Assembly: GCA_018398585.1 (NCBI GenBank)
Contig: JAGTTD010000022.1
Span: 8,967,501-9,031,500, forward strand
Direction: 5' to 3'
Source: Simmondsia chinensis
Taxonomy: Eukaryota > Streptophyta > Magnoliopsida > Caryophyllales > Simmondsiaceae
Length of the DNA: 64,000 nucleotides
In this document: in pieces, positions 33,816-44,628 of the stretch
Position numbering within the stretch: the first letter of the stretch is position 1
Layout: the number at the start of each line of letters is the position of its first letter
Made by a program: the position numbers and the translations under genes
Notes under the pieces: model-generated
The model's database searches: none
The model's input: the letters and a program-made list of their open reading frames with translations, nothing else
Told to the model about the DNA's origin: nothing

Positions 33816-35509
33816 TTATGGATGGATGGTGGATACTCTATTCTCCTCCAGGACACGGGATAGATCCACACAGAAAGTCGAGCTAATGACTATAAACTAA
33901 GCGCTTCTTGGGAGGCAATCCATGTGTTTATATCTTTATTTATCTAATTTTATTTTTTTTCATTATTTTTATTTTTCTCATGTTTATTTTTGATTAAATA
34001 GGCATTTTGCAACAAGTTTGGGGGTAGCACAATGTCAACATGCACCATCAAAAAGCAATCCTCAAATCTGGGAAGTGTCTCTCACCCAATTTATCTTTTT
34101 AGTTCTTTTTAAAAATAAATTTTGGGGGTGGGAAAAGTAATGTTAATAAAAATAATAATAATAATAAATTAAAAAAAAAAATTTTTTAACAAAATTTATT
34201 TGAAAAGTTTTCCTGTTTTATGCTTTAGAGTCAGCTTGAGTGCCTCCCGGAGTTCGGAGCCTATGTATGGGGATGTAAATAGTGTCAGCCAATAAAAAGA
34301 ATGTCTATTTTCTACAGTTTTCATCATTAGTCTTTAAAAAAAAAAAAACATAATTTCGACATAAAAAGAAAAAAATGAAAGAACTTATGATCATGCTTTT
34401 TAGGCAATTTTTCTACTCTTTTTAGCACATTTACTTTAATTAGATTTGAATAACCGGATAATCAATTGTTTTTGTGTTTTAATTGCAAAAGATGATTTAA
34501 TCTAAGGAACTATCTTGATAAAACCTTGGTATTTGACTTCACTAGCTAGCATGGCTGTTTTACTTTTCTTTCTAATTAAAAGATGCTCAAATTTGAATAG
34601 ATTGCATAAAGAGTATTATATACGTGATAGATTTTGAAATATTATGTCTAAGTCTAAATAAAAGAAAAATAATAAAGGGAGAGAATTACTAAGCACCACT
34701 ATCCTGTTAAAAAACGTCTATCATTGGGATATGTGCTATGGTGTGATGGTTTCGTGCCTTAGTACCTCGAGCAAGTAGATCCATAGGGGTGTTCAACACC
34801 TGGTACCCTAGGCCAACTGGAACGAGAGTTGACGCATTAAAAGCTCGCTACAAGGAGTATTTAGAAAGATAACAAGGAACCAAGCACCGGAAAAAAAAAA
34901 AGGGAAAAGAAGAACTCTAGCACCGCTATCCCACATAAATAAGATAAGTGCTACCCGTTAAGAGGGCGTCTCAGTGGTGGCTTCTCTTACTTATGGGTCA
35001 TCGCCCAGGAGTCGAAGCTTGATTCTCACTGAAGATATACTCGGGAGGTCATAATACAGGCATCTCAATGGTGGCTTCTCTTACTTATGGGTTATCGCCT
35101 AGGAGTCGGAGCTTGATTCTCGCTGCAGATATGCTTATATTGACTTGAGTAAATAAACAGGAAAAAAAAAGGTGCAAAAATAATTAGTTTTGGGCATACT
35201 TGATAAGTCTTTTTTTGAATGGCATAATTTTTTTCCTCTCTTCAGTTTGAATATCTTAAGTTTAGGAAGAACGGATAAACTTAATTTGCTTAGCTAACTT
35301 TTGAATTCGATTACCTAGGTAATTGACAGATTTTTCCTTGGAAAAGATGGTTTTGCCTTTAGAACCCGGAACTTTGAGCCTCAGTTATTATTTTCTAATA
35401 AAAGTGCACTTGCTTTAAATTGTGGAATGATTCTTAAAAAACATGAGATCCTGCACCTTAATGTTCACCCTTGCTCGATGACGAGCAAGATTTAAGTTTG
35501 GGGGTATTT
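33816..35509 (+). other. Three-LTR unit: 3' non-coding region, hairpin and PPT
   Basis: About 1.7 kb, collinear with 40391-42045 of G. It holds a 94-bp tandem duplication (CGTCTCAGTGGTGGCTTCTC at 34967 and its variant at 35061). At its end an 8-bp hairpin CTTGCTCG-ATGA-CGAGCAAG (35470-35489) precedes the purine tract AAGTTTGGGGGTA next to the LTR. Confidence 0.75.
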
Positions 35510-37511
35510 TGATAAGTCTACATTAGTATATAATTTTTATATTATTTTAATATATTTTTAAACTTTTACGTCAAATTTTATCGCTTTCGCTCTATTTTGC
35601 TCTTTTTCGCTCATATTGCCATTTTTTCTTGCAAAAAACACTCGTTTTATGCTATATATTGCTAGGTTTTATCATTAACATCAACAAGTAAAAGCAAGAT
35701 ATACCAAACCAAAGTAAAAAATGGGCAAAACATAATAATTAACATAGCTAATGCAAGGATCAGACAAATTCATGCACAATTCAATTCAACTTGCAAAAAT
35801 GGGTAACAAAATGCACAAATCAAGTGCAAGGATTAATTAAACAATACGTTAACATGTCCAAGTTGATGTAAACTTTGAATTTAGGTAATGAAAGCTCAAA
35901 TATTTGAAGGAAATCAGCCAAAGAACAAGAAAAGAGAAGTGCAACTTGCTCAACTAAGCCATTTCAACTTGCAATTTTGGGTGGCTAAATGGACAAATAA
36001 GATGAAAGAACATCTTGAAAACTTCATTAACATGTCCTAGTTGATGTTAAAGTTGATTTTGGGCGGTGCGTAACAAGAAAAAATGAAAACAATCGAGTTG
36101 AATGGCCATTGCAGAAATCTGGGCGGCAGGTGCAGGTGTGGTGCAATCAGATTCAAGCTTCATTTTGCACCAAAAACTCAATGATTTTTACCCAAATTCA
36201 TTTTATAAACATATTTTTACATGTCCTAAGTTGTATTTTGCAAGATTGGGCGGTGGAGTACAGAAACGAATGGAAACAATGGGTGAAGAACTCCACTGGC
36301 AGCCGCAGAAAATCAGAAATCTGTGCACAACTTGCTTAATTTCTTCACTTGTGGCGGCTACATTATGCAATATTTTAGCTCAAATTCATTTTATGCACAT
36401 TATATTACATGAAATGATGATTTTGAGCAGAATTTGGGCTGTGGAATGTAAAACAAATTGAAGAAAAAAGAGGAAGAGCAGCACTTCAGCACCATACTGC
36501 AGCAGCCACCATGAACGACACATAAGAAGCATTTTGATTTAGTTTTTTGCAATTTTTTATCTTGGATCACCTAGTATAAATACGGAAGGTGGTAAGGGTG
36601 TTTAGGAATCAGATTTCAAAACAAAAATCACAAGATTTGGTTGAGAATAGAGGGAAAAATAGAGTGAAAGAGAGAAAGGAAGAAAGTTTTGTTTGTAATT
36701 TCGTATTTTTCGTTCTTTTTATCCTTTTTCTTTCATAAGTTCATGAATTTTGTATTTATAATGTTTAATATTAAGTTTATAATGAACTAATTCTGTTAAT
36801 CTAAGGCTGCGATGTAGCCTAAGTTGTAATATACGCTTATTTCTAATTCAAAGTATTCAATGTTTATGTTATTGTGTTGTTAAAGTGTTTATCATTGTTC
36901 TTCATGAGTTTTAAATGCTTGATCACCATTTAAAGCCTATAATGATTCATAATGAGTCCGAGAGGAGATTTATGATGATTGCTGAGGTGATAAGCACCAC
37001 AAATTGGGCGAATACTTGAGAGAGATTAACGCGATTTGTGTGGTTTCGAAATGAAAATCATAGAGCTTTTCAAAACTCTTTTCTTATTTAAATTCATGCA
37101 CGAGAGTGATGGGTTAATGTGTTAAAGAGTATGCTAAATGTTGCTCGAGAGAGAATATTTAGTAAATTAGGATTTTCAACCATCAACACAGGATAACAAC
37201 TTGAATATCGAAAATAGAAAAGCCGTATTGATGAAACTAAGGTGAAATCGGATGCCTTAGACTTTATAAACTGAATAAAACCAAGAAAAATCGACTCTCT
37301 CTCTAATCTCGTTTTAACTTTTATTTCTTTTTATTTTTATTTTACTTTATTTTATATCAAAATCCTAAATTTTTTGGTCTTTCAAATTGTATTGAAGCTA
37401 CTAATTTTGGTATTCACTCAATACAATCCTCGTGGGAACGATACTCTACTCACTTCTATATTACTTGGTACGATTAGTGCACTTGCTAACGCATATGCAA
37501 AGTCTGCATCA
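35510..37511 (+). repeat. Three-LTR unit: middle LTR (plus)
   Basis: 2002 bp, TGATAAG...GCATCA. Its left neighbour is a PPT, as for a 3' LTR. Its right neighbour begins AGTTTTTG, the start of the leader/PBS as for a 5' LTR. It therefore looks like the shared LTR of a concatemer. TATAAATA at 36574-36581. Confidence 0.9.
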
Positions 37512-37649
37512 AGTTTTTGATTTCATGAACTTAAACAAAAAATCAGCAAAATATACCGAAAATCAGAAAACAGAGGCTGTTCACAGTGCACAACCAATCA
37601 ACTTCGACCCTCTCTTAGACCTCACTTCCCGACAACGGCGCCAAAAACT
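37512..37649 (-). other. Three-LTR unit: 138-bp palindrome spacer with inverted PBS
   Basis: The first eight bases (AGTTTTTG) belong to the plus-strand leader of the middle LTR. The remainder is the leader of the inverted LTR. On the minus strand the PBS TGGCGCCGTTGTCGGG is at 37643-37628. This leader differs from the one at 32177, so the inverted LTR comes from another subfamily copy. Confidence 0.82.
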
Positions 37650-39635
37650 TGATGCAGACTTTGCGTATGCGTTAGCAAGTACACTAGTCGTACCAAGTAA
37701 TGTAGAAGTGAGTAGAGTATCGTTCGCACGAGGATTGTATTGAGTAAATACCAAAATTAATAGCTTCAATACTATTTGAAAGACCGAAAATTTAGGATTT
37801 TGATATGAAATAAAGTAAAATAAAAATAAAAAGAAATAAAAGTTAAAACGAGATTAGAGAGAGAGTCGATTTTTCTTGGTTTTATTTAGTTATAAATTCT
37901 AAGGCATCCAATTTCACCGCAGTTGCATCAATACGCCTTTTCTATTCTCGATATTCAAGTTGTTATTCTGTGTTGATGGTTGAAAATCCTAATTTACTAA
38001 ATATCCTCTCTCGAGCAACATTTAGCATACTCTTTAACATATTAACCCATCACTCTTGTGTATGAATTTAAATAAGAAAAGAGTTTTAAAAAGCTCTATG
38101 ATTTTCCTTTGAAAACCACACAAATCGCGTTAATCTCTCTTGAGCATCAGCAGTCATCATAAATCTCCTCTCGGACTCATTATGAATCATTGTAGGCTTT
38201 AAATTGTGATCAAGCATTTAAAACTCATGAAGAACGATGATAAACACTTCAACAACACAATAACATAAACATTCAAAACTTTGAATTAGAAATAAGCGTA
38301 TATTACAACTTAGGCTACATCGTAGCCTTAGATTAACAAAATTAGTTCATGATAAACTTAATATTAAACATTAAAAACAAAAAATTCATGAACTTATGAA
38401 ATAAAAAGGATAGACAGAACTAAAAATTCAAAATTACAAACCAATCTTTCTTCCTTTCTCTCTTTCACTCGATTTTTCCCTCTATTCTCAACCAAATCTT
38501 GTGATTTTTGTTTTGAAATCTGCTTCCTAAACACCCTTACCACCTTCCTTATTTATACTAGTTGATCCAAGATAAAAAAATTGCAAAAAACTTCATCAAA
38601 ATGCTTCTTATTGGTCGTTCATGGTGGCTGCTGCAGGATGACGCTGAAGTGCATCTCTTGCTCCTTTTTCTTCCATTTGTTTTTCAGTCCACCGCCCAAG
38701 TTCTGCTCCAAATCATCATTTGAATGTAATATAATGTGTATAAAATGAATTTGAGCTACAATATTGCATAATGTAGCCGCCACAAGTGAAGAAATTAAGC
38801 AAGTTGTGCACAGATTTATGATTTTCTGCAGCTGCAAGTTGCGTTCTTCACACATTTTTTCCATTTTTTTCTGTACTCCACCTCCGAAATCGTGAAACAA
38901 ATGACTTAATACATGTAAAATTATGTTTATAAAATGAATTTGGGTAAAAATCATTGAGTTTTTGCTGCAAAAATGAAGCTTGAATCTGATTGCACCACAC
39001 CCTGCACCTGCCGTCCAGATGCCTGCAATGGCCATTCAACTCGATTTTTTTTTCATTTTTTTCTTGTAGTGCACTGCCCAAAATCAACTTTAGCATCCAA
39101 TAGGACATTTTAAAGAAGTTTTCAAGAAGTTCTTTCATCTTATTTGTCCATTTTGCCACCCAAAATTGCTAGTTGAAATGGCTTAGTTGAGCAAGTTGCA
39201 CTTTTCTGTTCTTGCTGTTCTTTGGCTGATTTCCTTCAGATTTTTGAGCTTTGCATTACCTAAATTCAAATTTTACATCAACTTGGACATGTTAATGTAT
39301 TGTTTAATTAATCTTTGCACTTGATTTGTGCATTTTGTTACCCATTTTTGCAAGTTGAATTGAATTGTGGATGAATTTGTTGGGTTCTTGCATTAGCTAT
39401 GTTAATTATTATGTTTTGCCCATTTTTTACTTTGGTTTGGTGTATCTTGCTTTTACTTGTTGATTTTAATGATAAAACCAAGCAATATTTAGCATAAAAC
39501 GAGTGTTTTTTGCAAGAAAATGGCAATATGATCGAAACAGAGCAAAGTTGAGCAAAAATGATAAAAATTTGATGTAAAATATTTAAAAATATATTAAAAT
39601 AGTATAAAAAATTATATAATAATTTATACTTATCA
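37650..39635 (-). repeat. Three-LTR unit: right LTR (minus, 5'-type)
   Basis: 1986 bp in inverse orientation. Minus-strand start TGATAAGTATAAATT at 39635, end GCATCA at 37650, PBS beyond. TATAAATA on the minus strand at 38557-38550. With the middle LTR it forms an inverted repeat with about 2-kb arms. Confidence 0.93.
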
Positions 39636-39640
39636 AAATT

Positions 39641-40390
39641 CGTTAGAAAAAACATCTTTTCTCGATTTTGAATTCTTAGAGCAATTATAAGTGATGGCGG
39701 AAAACATTTTCGTGACCGCCAACTTAAAGCTTTATTGAGTAAGTATGGAGTTACACACTATGTGGGTGCTCCATACCATCCTCAAACAAGTGGACAAGCG
39801 GAAATTTTAAACCGAGAATTGAAAGTTATTCTTGAAAAAACAGTTTGTGCCTCTAGAAAGGATTGGTCGAAAAAGCTTGATGGCGCACTTTGGGCATATA
39901 GAACAGCATTCAAAACACCTATTGGAATGTCGCCATATCGACTGGTTTATGACAAGGCATGTCATTTACCAGTTGAATTGGAACACAGCATACTTGGCCA
40001 TAAAAATCTTAAACTTCAATTTAGCGGCTACAAGCGAAAAGAAGTTGCTACAAATCAACGAGATGGATGAGTTCAGAAATGAGGCTTATGAAAATGCTCA
40101 AATTTACAAAGACCGAAACAAAAGATGGCACGACAAGCACATTTTGAACAAAGAATTCGTAGTGGGACAAAAAGTTCTACTGTTTAACTCCCGCTTACGA
40201 CTTTTTCCAGGAAAGCTGCGCTGTCGATGGTCAGGACCCTTTATTGTAACCCGTATTTTTCCATATGGCACGGTTGAGATTCAGGATGAGAAAAAGAATA
40301 CTTTTAAAGTCAATGTGCAAAGACTGAAACCTTACATTGATGGAGAGTTCGAGCAGCAGAAAACTTCCATTCATCTCAACAATGTCAAAT
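39641..40390 (+). pseudogene. Element G integrase, C-terminal half
   Basis: Continuation of the core: [19 protein letters not shown] with the second catalytic Asp, then [19 protein letters not shown] with the Glu, [20 protein letters not shown] and a C-terminal KVLLFNSRLRLFPGKLRCRW domain ending YIDGEFEQQK. One frame break occurs at about 40010-40070. The open frames 39735-40070 and 39832-40392 together cover it. Confidence 0.92.
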
Positions 40391-42045
40391 AATCTACTAA
40401 GAAAGTCGAGCAAACGACTATAAACCAAGCGTTTCTTAGGAGGCAACCCAAGTGTTTCTATCCTTATTTATGCTGTTTTTCCTTTCACTATTTCTATTTA
40501 TCTCATGTTTGTGTATCTTTTGTGTAACAAGTACTTTGCAACAAATTTGGGGGCAGCACAATGTCAACATGCACCATCAAAAAGCAATTCTCAAACCTGG
40601 GAAGTATCTCTCACCCAATTTATCTTTTTAGTTCTTTTTAAAAATAAAGTTTGGGGGTCGAAAAAGTAATGTTAATAATAATAATGATAATAATAAATAA
40701 ATAATTGTTTTGACAAAGTTTATTTGAAAAGTTTTCCTGTTTTATGTTTTAGAGTTGGCTTTAGTATCTTCTAGAGTTTGGAGCTTTTGTATGGGGATGT
40801 AAATAGTGTCGGCCAACAAAAATATTGTGTATTTTTTATAGTTTTAATCATTAGTCTTTTAAAAATTTTATAAAAAAAAAAAGAGAGTAAATACTTATCA
40901 TCGTACTTTTTAGGTAATTTCTCCACTCTCTTTTGCTCGTTTACTTTAATTCGTTTTGAACAACCTGATAATCAATTGTTTTTGTGTTCTAATTACAAAA
41001 CATGATCTAATATGAGGCACTATGATGATAAAACCATGTCATTTGACTTCACTAGTTAGCATGGCTGTTGTACTTTTCTATCTGATTACAAGATGCTCAA
41101 ATTTGAATAAATTGCATTAAGATTATCATTTACATAATAGATCTTGAAGAGTTATGCCTAAGTCTAAATAAAAGAAAAATATAATAAAATAAAGGGAGAG
41201 AATCACTAAGCACTGCTATCCTGTTAAAAACGTCTATCATTTGGATATATGCTACGGTGTGATGGTTTCGTGCCTTGGTACCTTGAGCAAGTAGATCCGT
41301 AGGGGTGTTTCAACACCTGGTACCCTGGGCCAACTAGAACGGGAGCTGCCGCTTTAAAAGTTCGCTACAATGGGTACTTAGAAAGCTAATAAGGAACCAA
41401 GCACCCAAAAAAAAAAAAAAAAAAAAAGAGAGAGGAAATCATCTCTAGCATTTATAAACATTTTAATGATATATGCTACCCATTATGAGGACGTCTCAGT
41501 GGTGGCTTCTCTTACTTATGGGTCATCGACCAGTAGTCGAAGTTTGATTCTCACTGAAGATATGGTCAGAAAGTCATCATGAAGGCATCTCAGTGGTGGC
41601 TTCTCTTACTTATGGGTCATCGCCCAGGAGTCAGAGCTTGATTCTTGGCTGAAGATATACTCGTGAGCCGAAATTGACTTAAGCAAATAAATTCCTCAGA
41701 AAAAAAAAGAAAAAAAAATTTTGTTTTTGGCATACTTGATAAGTCTTGTTATGAGTGATATGATTTTTGTGCTCTATGCAGTTTGAATGTCTTGAGATTA
41801 GAAAGAATGGGTAAACTTAATTTGCTTAGCTAACTTTTGAACTCGGTCACCAAGGTAATTGACATATTTTTCCTTTGAAAAGATGGTTTTACCTTTAGGA
41901 CCTTTAACCTTGATCCTCGGTCATTCTTTTCTAATAAAGGTGCACTTGCTTTAAATTGTGGAAGAATTCTTAACAAGCGTGAGATCCTGCGCCTTAATGT
42001 TCACCCTTGCTCGAGGACGAGCACAATTGAAGTTTAGGGGTATTT
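40391..42045 (+). other. Element G 3' non-coding region, hairpin and PPT
   Basis: About 1.65 kb with no envelope-like ORF. It contains the same 94-bp duplication as the nested unit (41492 and 41586). TGCTCG-AGGA-CGAGCA (42008-42023) precedes the purine tract before the LTR at 42046. Confidence 0.75.
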
Positions 42046-43799
42046 TGATAAGTCTAATTTAGTATATAATTATTCATGTCATTTTGGTTCATTTTCTAAC
42101 CAATTTACCTCAAATTTCTATCACCTTTGCTCGGTTTTGCTCGTTTTGAACTATTTTGCTATTTTCTTGTAAAAACACCCATTTTATGCTAAATATTGCT
42201 TGGTTTTATCATCAACATCAACAAGTGAATGCAAGATTCACCAAAAAAAGAAAAAGAGGGGCAAAACATAACAATTTACATGGCTAACATGTTTATGCAC
42301 AATTCATTTCAACTTGCGAAAAGGGGTGGCCAAATGCACAAATCAGGAGCAAGGATGAATTAAAAAATACATTAACATGTCCAAGTTGATGTAAACTCTG
42401 AATTTAAGTGGTGCAATGCTCAAAAATCTGAAGAAAAATAGCCAAGAACAGCAAAGTGCAGAGAATGAACAATAAGCCTGCACAATTCAGTTCAACTTGC
42501 AATTTTGTGTGGCAAAATGGACAAATAAGGTGAAAGAACTTCTTGTAAACTTTATAAACATGTTAGACTTTATTTTAAATCTGATTTTGGGCGGCCAAAG
42601 CTGAAAACCAATGAAGAAAAACAGCAAAGGATAGCAAGTTGAAGAAACTGAAAACCAACCTGCACAATTCACTTCAACTTGCATTTTTTGGTGGAAACAT
42701 TGACGAATCAAGTGAAAGAACCTCTTGTAAACTTGAATAACATGTTCAAGTTGATGTTAAGACTGATTTTGGCCGGCCATATTTGAAGAAAAATGAAGAA
42801 ATCAGCAGCAAGTTACAAACCTACAGAATCGGCAGCAGCTGCGGATGTGTGGTGCAATGAGCTTTTAGCTTGAAATATTTTGTATTTTTTTAATTCCAAC
42901 CTTATTTAATATAAATAGGGATGCTTAGGAGTGTTTAGGTATCATTCAATCTAGAAAATCAAATACAAAGTAGAGAAATAAGGTAGAAATACGTAGGAAG
43001 AAAGAAGGAGGAGAAAAGAAGAAGTTTGGTTTGAAATTTTGCATTTTCAAGTTCTTTTCTATCCTTCTCTTCATTAAGTTCATGAATTTTTTGTTATTCC
43101 AAGGCTACGATGTATCCTAAGTTGTAATGTACGTTCATTTCTAATTCAACATATTCAATATTTTGTTATTGCATTGTTGAATTGTTTATCATTGTTCTTC
43201 GTGAGTTTTAAATGCTTAATCACCATTTAAGGTCCATAATGATTCATTATGAGTCTAATAGGAGATTTATGATGATTGCTAAGGTGATAAGTACCACAAA
43301 TTGTGCGAATGCTCGAGAGAGATTAATGTGATTTGTGTTGTTTTTAAGTGAAAATCATAGACCTTTAAAAACTCTTTTCTTATTTAAATTCATGGACAAG
43401 AGTGATGGGTTAATATGTAAAAGAGCATACTAAATGTTGCTCAAGAGGGAATACTTAGTAAATTAGGGTTTTCAACCATCAACACGTAATAACAACTTGA
43501 ATAATGAGAATAGAAAGGCGTATTGATGCAACCGGGTGCAATAAGATGCCTTAGATGTTATTAAATCATGAAAACATCATAAAAATTAGTAAGCATTACC
43601 TAAAAATCAGTTAACATATTTTGTTTCTTTTTATTTTATTTCATATCAACATCTCAATTTTCGGTTTTTCAAATCGCATCAAAGCTATTTATTTTGGTAC
43701 TCACTCTATAACAATCCTCATGAGAATGATACTCTACTCATTTCTTTATTACTCTATATGACTAGTGCAGTTGCTAACGCATATGTAAAGTAAGCATCA
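42046..43799 (+). repeat. Element G 3' LTR
   Basis: 1754 bp, TGATAAG...AGCATCA, followed by the target duplication gatac. It is diverged from the left copy by many substitutions and small gaps. Confidence 0.93.
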
Positions 43800-44628
43800 G
43801 ATACCAAGCTTTCCAAGATGATAGATCAAGAAGAAATCAAGCCAAGTTGAAGAGAAAGTTGACCCTAAATCAAGAGAACAAGATCCATGTCCAGGCTCTT
43901 CATCTTGTTTATTTTTGTTTTCTAGGACTTATGATCAGGGCATATCAATTGAGTCAAATCTCAATATTGATATGTGGTACTCTAACATAAATGTTTTTGA
44001 AATACTTTGTAAATTTGATTTCAAAATATTATTTGAAAAAAATTCAAGTCAAATTCAAGCTAATTAAGTTTTTCAATAAGGATATTTTGAATTGGCATTT
44101 TGAAATGCATGCCCAAAAGTAACAAGATCAAAAATTTTATTAGGGTGATATTTTAGCTTGACTAAATCAATAATCAATCAATTAATCAATCAAGCTAAAT
44201 GGTAAAAATTGTTTAAGTCCACCCTAACATGCTGAGTGTCAACACACGGAAGGGATGTATAGACACACAGACATAGAGTAGCCATTTGGAGCTGTGTGTG
44301 TCGACACACAACCCAAAAAAGGCTCAAATGGCTACTTTTGATTTAATTTCTTTCATAATCTTTTGCACGCATTTCAAAAGTCCCTTGGCCGATCATTTTC
44401 CTATAAATAGGGCTTGAATGCTTTATTTTATTTCATCCAATTCTCTCTAAGCATTCTTTGATTAAAAAGCTCTTGTTCTCTTATGCTTTAACATTTTAAT
44501 TTTGAGTATTTTATAAACGTTTCTTGAGCATCACTAGTTCTCTTTATTATTGATCATTGATCTTAATTGACATATCCTTAGCTTTGGCTAAGCTTCATTT
44601 AATGTCAATTCACTCTTTAAAGTTTGAG

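Larger units (their letters stand above)
30147..39635. mobile_element. Three-LTR Athila-type unit with inverted third LTR, integrated in G integrase
   Basis: Layout: LTR (+) 30147-32153, PBS, gag remnant and 3' region, PPT, LTR (+) 35510-37511, 138-bp spacer, inverted PBS, LTR (-) 37650-39635. Both outer ends are U3 ends (TGATAAGTC at the left, its inverse ending CTTATCA at the right). Five-base duplications aaatt flank the unit (30142-30146 and 39636-39640), and G's integrase frame continues exactly across it. A normal element would end in a U5 end. No polymerase is present, so it is non-autonomous. Confidence 0.88.
23167..43799 (+). mobile_element. Element G: Athila-like Ty3/gypsy retrotransposon, 20.6 kb with nested insertions
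   Basis: LTRs at 23167-24983 and 42046-43799 start TGATAAGTC and end GCATCA. A tRNA-Asp-type PBS follows the left LTR. The interior carries gag, protease, RT, RNase H and integrase of Athila type, all with stops. It holds a 266-bp retroposon after the PBS and the 9.5-kb three-LTR unit inside integrase. Without these it would be about 10.9 kb. No envelope-like ORF is seen between integrase and the 3' LTR. The LTRs differ at many positions, so the insertion is old. Confidence 0.93.
23162..43804 (+). other. Target-site duplication gatac of element G
   Basis: gatac at 23162-23166 and 43800-43804 directly flanks the TG and CA ends of G's LTRs and proves a single integration event. Coordinates span both copies. 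Confidence 0.95.

Noticed and set aside
40391..42045. Envelope-like ORF expected in some Athila elements
   Set aside because: No open frame, signal peptide or transmembrane pattern is present in this region.
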